From contig JASGVS010000043.1 of assembly GCA_030054835.1 (NCBI GenBank), forward strand, positions 1 to 64,000: a stretch of 64,000 nucleotides of DNA, in the 5' to 3' direction. The notes under the pieces are model-generated. The model saw nothing but the letters and a program-made list of their open reading frames with translations. It did not search any database and had not been told where the DNA came from. The DNA is from UBA3910 sp002391465. Its GTDB lineage: Bacteria > Bacillota > Limnochordia > Darwinibacteriales > Darwinibacteriaceae. The first letter of the stretch is position 1. Every line of letters begins with the position of its first letter. A program made the translations under genes and the position numbers. Shown one piece after another: positions 59,099-64,000 of the stretch.

Positions 59099-59332
59099 AT
59101 GCAGTTTGAGATAGGCACTACACGCATCTTCCACTGTCCATTTTGTGATGTGGATACACCCCACACAGTCAAAGCTCGCAGGGGGGCTATGTACGGCATT
59201 GTCTGTACTAACTGCCGCAACGGCTCCATGGTTAGCGACTTAGATCTGCGTATCTACCAGTTGAAGTGGGAAGAGGAGCTGCAGACTATACTGGACAGTC
59301 TGGTAGATGACTCCTACGATGACGATGATTGA
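59099..59332 (+). CDS. Small zinc-ribbon protein of unknown function
   Basis: A 77-residue protein. Two cysteine pairs (HCPFCDVDTPH and VCTNCRNG) should bind zinc; the C-terminal half is helical and strongly acidic, ending in a run of Asp. GAGGGGG precedes the ATG. It heads the dprA unit behind a perfect promoter, 12 bases before dprA. I do not recognise a named family; an acidic adaptor binding a basic partner or RNA polymerase is only a guess. Confidence 0.8.
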   Translation: MQFEIGTTRIFHCPFCDVDTPHTVKARRGAMYGIVCTNCRNGSMVSDLDLRIYQLKWEEELQTILDSLVDDSYDDDD

Positions 59333-59344
59333 GGAGGGTATGAC

Positions 59345-60286
59345 GTGAGCTGGACTGACAGGGACTACTTGATTGCGCTGAACATGATCCAAGGCATTGG
59401 AGGCATAAGACTCAGGGCCCTCTGGCATCATTTTGGTTCTTTTGAGAAGATCTGGCGGGCATCTGAGGAGGAGCTCCGCCAGATTTCTAGTATTGGGCCC
59501 AAAATCGCCCGGGCCATTGCACAAGCTAGGAAGGATATCTGCCCTCGGACAGAACAAGAGTGGGCACGGAGGCTTGGTGCAAGAATTGTGACCTTGGTTG
59601 ATGAGGGGTATCCAAGCTATCTACAGCGGCTTGCCGTACCCCCGCCTGTGCTGTACGTTGCCGGCAGACTGCCCCAGAGTCCAGGTATTGCAGTCGTTGG
59701 GACCAGACGGCCCTCTAGGACGGGGCTCGCCCAGGCTCGTCTGTTCAGCAGCGCCATCGCAGTAAGGGGAGAGGCGGTAATCAGCGGCCTGGCCAGAGGT
59801 ATTGACGGGGCCGCCCACTTGGCTGCCCTGGAAGCTGGTGGCCAAACGGTTGCTGTGCTCGGCTCCCACTTAGGCAATATCTATCCGCCGGAGCACCAGA
59901 GCCTAGCCCGGAGGATAACGGCGCAGGGAGCGGTAGTGAGCGAGTATCCCAGCTGCAGTCCCACTCTGCCGGGCAATTTCCCTCGCAGAAACCGTATTAT
60001 TGCCGGTCTATCCCGTGGAGTTTTGGTGGTGCAGGCCGGGGCCAAATCAGGCACCATCAACACAGCGGATTGGGCCTTAGAGCTGGGTCTAGATGTATGG
60101 GCGGTTCCAGGAGAGATAAGTGACCCATTGCGAGCGGGCTGCCACAACCTAATTAAGCAGGGCGCCTTTTTGGTTACCGAACCAAGTGAACTTTGGGGAG
60201 GGGAATTAGGCCCATCTGCAGAAAGCGGTAGGGAGACTGCTGCTGCACGGGAATCCTTTTCCCCAGGGATGGGTGGAAAAGGGTGA
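59345..60286 (+). CDS. dprA: DNA processing protein DprA/Smf
   Basis: A 313-residue protein that loads RecA on incoming single-stranded DNA during transformation. An N-terminal SAM/HhH region (MIQGIGGIRLRALW, ISSIGPKIARAI) precedes the Rossmann-like core (AVVGTRRPS, SGLARGIDGAAH, YPPEHQSLA, FPRRNRIIAGLS, SGTINTADWALE). The C-terminal winged-helix domain of long forms is missing. GTG has GGAGGG upstream. It precedes topA as in Bacillus. Confidence 0.95.
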   Translation: MSWTDRDYLIALNMIQGIGGIRLRALWHHFGSFEKIWRASEEELRQISSIGPKIARAIAQARKDICPRTEQEWARRLGARIVTLVDEGYPSYLQRLAVPPPVLYVAGRLPQSPGIAVVGTRRPSRTGLAQARLFSSAIAVRGEAVISGLARGIDGAAHLAALEAGGQTVAVLGSHLGNIYPPEHQSLARRITAQGAVVSEYPSCSPTLPGNFPRRNRIIAGLSRGVLVVQAGAKSGTINTADWALELGLDVWAVPGEISDPLRAGCHNLIKQGAFLVTEPSELWGGELGPSAESGRETAAARESFSPGMGGKG

Positions 60287-60309
60287 GAATGGGCTTGCGG
60301 AGAGATTTC

Positions 60310-60338
60310 TTGCATAATTTAGTGAGAGCATCTATAAT
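60310..60338 (+). promoter_or_regulatory. Sigma-A promoter of topA
   Basis: TTGCAT and a perfect TATAAT are 17 bases apart, just after dprA. The start would lie about 75 bases before the topA TTG. Confidence 0.88.
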
Positions 60339-60419
60339 TAATGATGATTCTGCGGCATTTTATGACATTAATTACCAGAAGGAAGGATGTTCCTTTTCTT
60401 ACTGCACGGAGGTGTCAGT

Positions 60420-62501
60420 TTGACCACTTTGATAATTGTTGAGTCGCCGGCCAAGGCGCGGACCATTAAGTCCTTTTTGGGCAGGAATTACCAAGTTAAG
60501 GCTTCTCTAGGCCATGTGCGCGACCTGCCCCGCAGCCGGCTCGGCGTTGATTTAGACAACAACTTCACTCCCCGTTACATAACCATTCGGGGGAAGGGAC
60601 CCGTTCTGCAGGAACTTCGTACTGCAGCAAAAAAAGCAGATCGTATCCTGTTAGCCACTGACCCGGATCGGGAAGGGGAAGCCATTGCCTGGCACTTAAC
60701 TGAGGCATTGAAAATTGACGAGGAAAAATGCAGGGTTGATTTTCTGGAAATCACAAAGGATGCGGTGCGGGAAGCCATCAAAAACCCCAGGCCAATCTCG
60801 CAGAGCTACGTAGACGCCCAGCAGGCTCGCCGGGTGCTGGACCGCATAGTCGGCTACAAACTCTCGCCCCTCTTGTGGGCAAAAGTAAGGCCCGGCTTAA
60901 GTGCTGGCCGAGTTCAATCGGTGGCAGTCAAGCTGATTGTTGATCGGGAACGGGAGATAGAGGCTTTTGTACCGGAGGAGTATTGGAGCGTCACGGCGCT
61001 CTTGGCTGCAGAGACCGAGCAGTTTGAGGCCTCGCTCCACCACAAAAACGGCAAGAAAATTGATCTGCCGGATAAAGCGGCGGCCAAACAGGTTGAGGCG
61101 GACGTATCTGGGCAGGAATGGATTGTCAAGGAGATTAAAAAGACTGAGAGACGGCGCAATCCGGCTCCTCCCTTCACCACAAGTACTCTACAGCAGGAAG
61201 CAGCGAGAAAGCTGCGTTTTTCAGCTAGAAAGACGATGAGCGTTGCCCAGCAGCTCTACGAGGGCCTGCCTTTGGGTAAAGAGGGCACGTTAGGACTCAT
61301 AACGTACATGCGTACTGACGCTGTGCGGGTTTCGGATGCGGCGGTGACGGAGGTACGCAAACTAATCAAGGAGCAGATTGGCTCAGAGTATGTAACACCC
61401 CGGCCCAGGCGCTATGCCTCAAAGAAGGGTGCCCAAGAGGCCCATGAGGCTATTCGGCCCACGTCCGCGTTGCGCCGACCTGAGGATATAAAGCATTATC
61501 TGAATAAGGATCAATACAGGCTTTACGAACTGATCTGGAATCGCTTTGTCGCCAGCCAAATGAGTTCTGCTGTATTCGACGCTACCCGTGTGGATATTGA
61601 CGTTGCTAATTACACCTTCCGGGCGACCGGGTCCAGACTCAAATTCCCAGGCTTTTTGCGCTTGTATCAAGAGGGCAGCGACGGCAATGGGGTACAGCAG
61701 GTATTGGACGACCGCCTTCTACCCGCTTTAGAGGTGGGGCAAAAACTTGATCTTAATAAACTGAACCTTAACCAACACTTCACCCAGCCGCCTCCGCGCT
61801 ACACTGAGGCTATGCTTGTGCGCACTTTGGAGGAAGAGGGAATAGGCCGACCCAGTACGTATGCTACTATTATGGACACCATTGTGAGCAGGGGATATGT
61901 TTTCCTGGAAGAGAGACGTTTTCGACCTTCCGAGCTCGGTGAGATTGTGGTGGACCTCTTGGCGGAGAATTTCTCTCAGCTGTTAGATGTTGGTTTTACC
62001 GCCAGCCTGGAGTCTCAACTGGACCAAATTGAGGAAGGGAAACTGGTCTGGCAGCGGGTAGTAGGTGATTTCTACGGCCCGTTTAAGGAAAGCCTGGACG
62101 AGGCCCATGCTACATTGGAAAAAATCGAACTTGTTGATGAAGAAAGCGACGTCGTTTGTGAAAAATGCGGTCGCAATATGGTGTACAAGACAGGTCGCTT
62201 TGGTAGGTTCTTAGCATGCCCGGGGTATCCCGAGTGCAAAAACACTAAGCCAATATTAGATGAAATAGGTGCTGAATGCGCTATCTGTAAGAGGGAAGGG
62301 CGTGAAGGGGGCCAGCTCGTCCGCCGGCGGACCCGTAAAGGACGCTTCTTTTATGGATGCAGCAACTATCCTGAATGTACCTACACTACTTGGCAGGAGC
62401 CCGTTGCCCAGCTCTGCAGTGACTGCGGTGAGCATCTGGTCATCCGCAAGAAGGGTAGCGAACCTGTCTGTGTCAACAAAGAATGTCCCTCAAAGGGGTG
62501 A
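60420..62501 (+). CDS. topA: DNA topoisomerase I
   Basis: A 693-residue type IA topoisomerase that relaxes negative supercoils. The Toprim domain has IIVESPAKARTI and TDPDREGEAIAWHL; the active-site tyrosine is in LITYMRTDA (about Tyr296). Three C-terminal zinc ribbons follow (CEKCGRNM..CPGYPEC, CAICKREG..CSNYPEC, CSDCGEH..CVNKEC). TTG 60420 is chosen because CGGAGGTG lies six bases before it; the ATG at 60387 has no spaced site. Confidence 0.97.
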   Translation: MTTLIIVESPAKARTIKSFLGRNYQVKASLGHVRDLPRSRLGVDLDNNFTPRYITIRGKGPVLQELRTAAKKADRILLATDPDREGEAIAWHLTEALKIDEEKCRVDFLEITKDAVREAIKNPRPISQSYVDAQQARRVLDRIVGYKLSPLLWAKVRPGLSAGRVQSVAVKLIVDREREIEAFVPEEYWSVTALLAAETEQFEASLHHKNGKKIDLPDKAAAKQVEADVSGQEWIVKEIKKTERRRNPAPPFTTSTLQQEAARKLRFSARKTMSVAQQLYEGLPLGKEGTLGLITYMRTDAVRVSDAAVTEVRKLIKEQIGSEYVTPRPRRYASKKGAQEAHEAIRPTSALRRPEDIKHYLNKDQYRLYELIWNRFVASQMSSAVFDATRVDIDVANYTFRATGSRLKFPGFLRLYQEGSDGNGVQQVLDDRLLPALEVGQKLDLNKLNLNQHFTQPPPRYTEAMLVRTLEEEGIGRPSTYATIMDTIVSRGYVFLEERRFRPSELGEIVVDLLAENFSQLLDVGFTASLESQLDQIEEGKLVWQRVVGDFYGPFKESLDEAHATLEKIELVDEESDVVCEKCGRNMVYKTGRFGRFLACPGYPECKNTKPILDEIGAECAICKREGREGGQLVRRRTRKGRFFYGCSNYPECTYTTWQEPVAQLCSDCGEHLVIRKKGSEPVCVNKECPSKG

Positions 62502-62506
62502 CAGCT

Positions 62507-63808
62507 GTGAACGCAATAACGGTAATCGGGGCAGGCCTGGCCGGGAGTGAAGCTGCCTGGCAGATCGCCCAGCGGGGAATTCCGGTAGTACTCTACGAAA
62601 TGAGACCTAAAACAAATACTCCCGCCCATACCAGCGGCGATTTCGCCGAACTAGTCTGTTCCAACTCGCTGGGATCTATGTTGGAAACAACGGCCGGAGG
62701 TTTGTTGAAGGCGGAAATGAAACGTTTTAATTCCCTGCTCTTGGACGTGGCTGAAAGTACCAGTGTGCCAGCGGGCGGGGCACTGGCGGTGGATCGTCAC
62801 CGCTTTTCTAGCTTGGTCACAGAGCGGCTGGAAGCCCATCCCCTCATTGAGATTAGGCGTGAGGAATATGATGAGCTGCCCGGAGGAATTGGGGTTATTG
62901 CCACCGGTCCCCTCTCTAGTCCCGGCATAGTGCAAGCACTGCAGAAACTGACTAAGGGCGATAATCTATACTTTTACGATGCAGCGGCCCCTATCGTGAC
63001 AGGGGAAAGTGTGGATTACACCCGAGGCTTTTGGGGTGCTCGTTATGGGCAGGGCACGGCAGATTATTTCAACTGTCCCCTGACCAAGGATGAGTATTTG
63101 GAATTCTGGCACTCCCTTGTAACAGCGGAAGTGGCTCCACTACATGACCATGAGGAGGGTATTACCGTCTTTGAGGGCTGCATCCCCCTGGAAGTGTTAG
63201 CCAAAAGGGGCGAAGATGCCCTCCGTTACGGACCGTTTCGCCCGGTTGGTCTGGAAAATCCCGATGGAAGCAGACCCTATGCTGTGCTCCAGCTGCGCAG
63301 GGAGAACACAGAAGCGACCCTGTTCAATCTGGTTGGCTGTCAAACGCGCTTAAAGTGGGGGGAGCAGACGAGAGTCTTTCAGCTCATTCCCGCCTTACGC
63401 AACTGTGAATTTGTTCGCTACGGTGTTATGCACCGCAACACATTTATTAATTCACCCGAAGTATTAAACAGCAGCTTTCAGTTCAAGGAAGCGCCTAATC
63501 TGTTTTTGGCCGGACAGATCACTGGAGTGGAAGGGTATATGGAGAGTACCGCGTCTGGGCTGTTGGCCGGGATAAACGCAGCGAGACGGATGGAAGGTAA
63601 AGAACCCTTGGTTTTGCCCAGGGAAACGATGCTTGGGGCATTGGCTGATTACATAGCCACAGCTGATCCAGGTCATTTCCAGCCTATGAATGCCAACTTC
63701 GGCATCCTGCCGCCCCTGCAGGAAAAGGTGCGAGGCAAGAAAGCACGCCGCGAAGCCTACGCTGCCCGGGCGCTCAGGATCATGGAGGATTATCTGGCTT
63801 CCCTGTAA
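62507..63808 (+). CDS. trmFO: Folate/FAD-dependent tRNA (uracil-54 C5)-methyltransferase TrmFO
   Basis: A 433-residue flavoprotein that makes ribothymidine-54 in tRNA using methylene-THF. The FAD site is VIGAGLAGSEAAWQ; FAELVCSNSLGS holds a conserved catalytic Cys, and FNCPLTKDEY the second one; GQITGVEGYMESTASGLLAG is the C-terminal signature. GTG 62507 with AAGGGGTGA upstream. It follows topA by five bases, as in Bacillus. Confidence 0.97.
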   Translation: MNAITVIGAGLAGSEAAWQIAQRGIPVVLYEMRPKTNTPAHTSGDFAELVCSNSLGSMLETTAGGLLKAEMKRFNSLLLDVAESTSVPAGGALAVDRHRFSSLVTERLEAHPLIEIRREEYDELPGGIGVIATGPLSSPGIVQALQKLTKGDNLYFYDAAAPIVTGESVDYTRGFWGARYGQGTADYFNCPLTKDEYLEFWHSLVTAEVAPLHDHEEGITVFEGCIPLEVLAKRGEDALRYGPFRPVGLENPDGSRPYAVLQLRRENTEATLFNLVGCQTRLKWGEQTRVFQLIPALRNCEFVRYGVMHRNTFINSPEVLNSSFQFKEAPNLFLAGQITGVEGYMESTASGLLAGINAARRMEGKEPLVLPRETMLGALADYIATADPGHFQPMNANFGILPPLQEKVRGKKARREAYAARALRIMEDYLASL

Positions 63809-63820
63809 GGAGGGATATGG

Positions 63821-64000
63821 ATGCCGGCATTGACTGACTACCTAAACTACCTGCAGATCCAGCGCAATCTGTCGGAGAACACCCTAAAATCATATGAAAA
63901 TGACTTAAAACATTTTTTGGATTTCTGCTGGGAGCAGCTGGATTTTTTGGGTAGACCGGCCGAGCTGAGGGAGATCGACCGCTACCTCGTCCGCGACTAT
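63821..64000 (+). CDS. xerC: Tyrosine recombinase XerC, N-terminal part (runs off window)
   Basis: The first 60 codons of a tyrosine recombinase are visible: YLNYLQIQRNLSENTLKSYE and DLKHFLDFCW form the SAM-like core-binding domain. XerC resolves chromosome dimers, and codV/xerC follows trmFO in Bacillus, which supports the call. The ATG at 63821 has AAGGAGGG six bases upstream; an ATG at 63817 is out of frame and stops at once. The catalytic domain is outside the window. Confidence 0.9.
   Translation, partial: MPALTDYLNYLQIQRNLSENTLKSYENDLKHFLDFCWEQLDFLGRPAELREIDRYLVRDY

Overview
This window looks like a chromosomal backbone segment of an endospore-forming, deep-branching Firmicute (Limnochordia- or Clostridia-like; the rank is inference). 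Base composition is moderate to slightly high G+C, and many genes use GTG or TTG starts behind strong Shine-Dalgarno sites. The gene order follows the Bacillus subtilis run rqcH(yloA)-yloB-yicC-remA-gmk-rpoZ-priA-def-fmt-rsmB-rlmN-prpC-prkC-rsgA-rpe-rpmB-asp23-fakA-recG. It then passes into the rsmD-coaD-ylbJ-ylbK-ylbN-rpmF block, and finally into fapR-plsX-acpP-rnc-smc-ftsY-ylxM-ffh-rpsP-khpA-rimM-trmD-rplS-lepB-rbgA-rnhB, then dprA-topA-trmFO-xerC. Sporulation competence is suggested by a Spo0A-type regulator behind a sigma-H-type promoter, YlbJ, a sigma-H-like factor and a DacF-type carboxypeptidase.

Layout. 1-9.8 kb: the end of an SsuC-type ABC permease, a BmrC/BmrD-like heterodimeric ABC exporter, an AzgA-type purine permease, a SANT/coiled-coil protein and RqcH on the minus strand, and a TPR lipoprotein-like or secreted protein. 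9.8-21.5 kb: a Ca2+-ATPase and a dense information-processing operon (yicC, an actinobacterial-type IHF, remA, gmk, a very short rpoZ, priA, def, fmt, a zinc protease, rsmB), followed by the Spo0A-like gene. 21.6-30.3 kb: tRNA-Pro(CGG), a stand-alone integrase-like SAM domain, rlmN, and a signalling/cell-wall cluster (FHA, a 34-residue membrane peptide, PP2C, SEDS glycosyltransferase, class B PBP, PASTA kinase), then rsgA and rpe. 30.3-31.8 kb: a 46-codon orphan gene with its own promoter and terminator, a TPP riboswitch with attenuator, thiT, and rpmB on the minus strand. 31.9-37 kb: asp23, fakA, a DegV/FakB protein and recG. 37-44.4 kb: rsmD, coaD, a SepIVA-like coiled-coil protein, ylbJ, ylbK, ylbN, rpmF and the lipid genes fapR, plsX, acpP, with rnc. 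44.4-64 kb: an HTH/S24-like regulator facing a sigma-H-like factor gene, smc, the SRP pathway, ribosome and tRNA maturation genes, lepB, rbgA, rnhB, dacF, two tandem Lrp-like regulators, a small zinc-ribbon protein, dprA, topA, trmFO and the start of xerC.

Functional themes. Three features normally associated with Actinobacteria (mIHF before gmk, a SepIVA-like protein beside coaD/ylbN/rpmF, and the FHA-PP2C-rodA-pbpA-kinase cluster) sit inside an otherwise Bacillus-like order. Phospholipid entry is grouped: FakA with a DegV protein, FapR, PlsX and AcpP. No mobile elements, CRISPR arrays or phage regions are evident. The most unusual items are the Spo0A homologue with an altered DNA-recognition helix, the orphan 46-codon gene, the 34-residue peptide in the kinase cluster, and a potentially structured leader before acpP.
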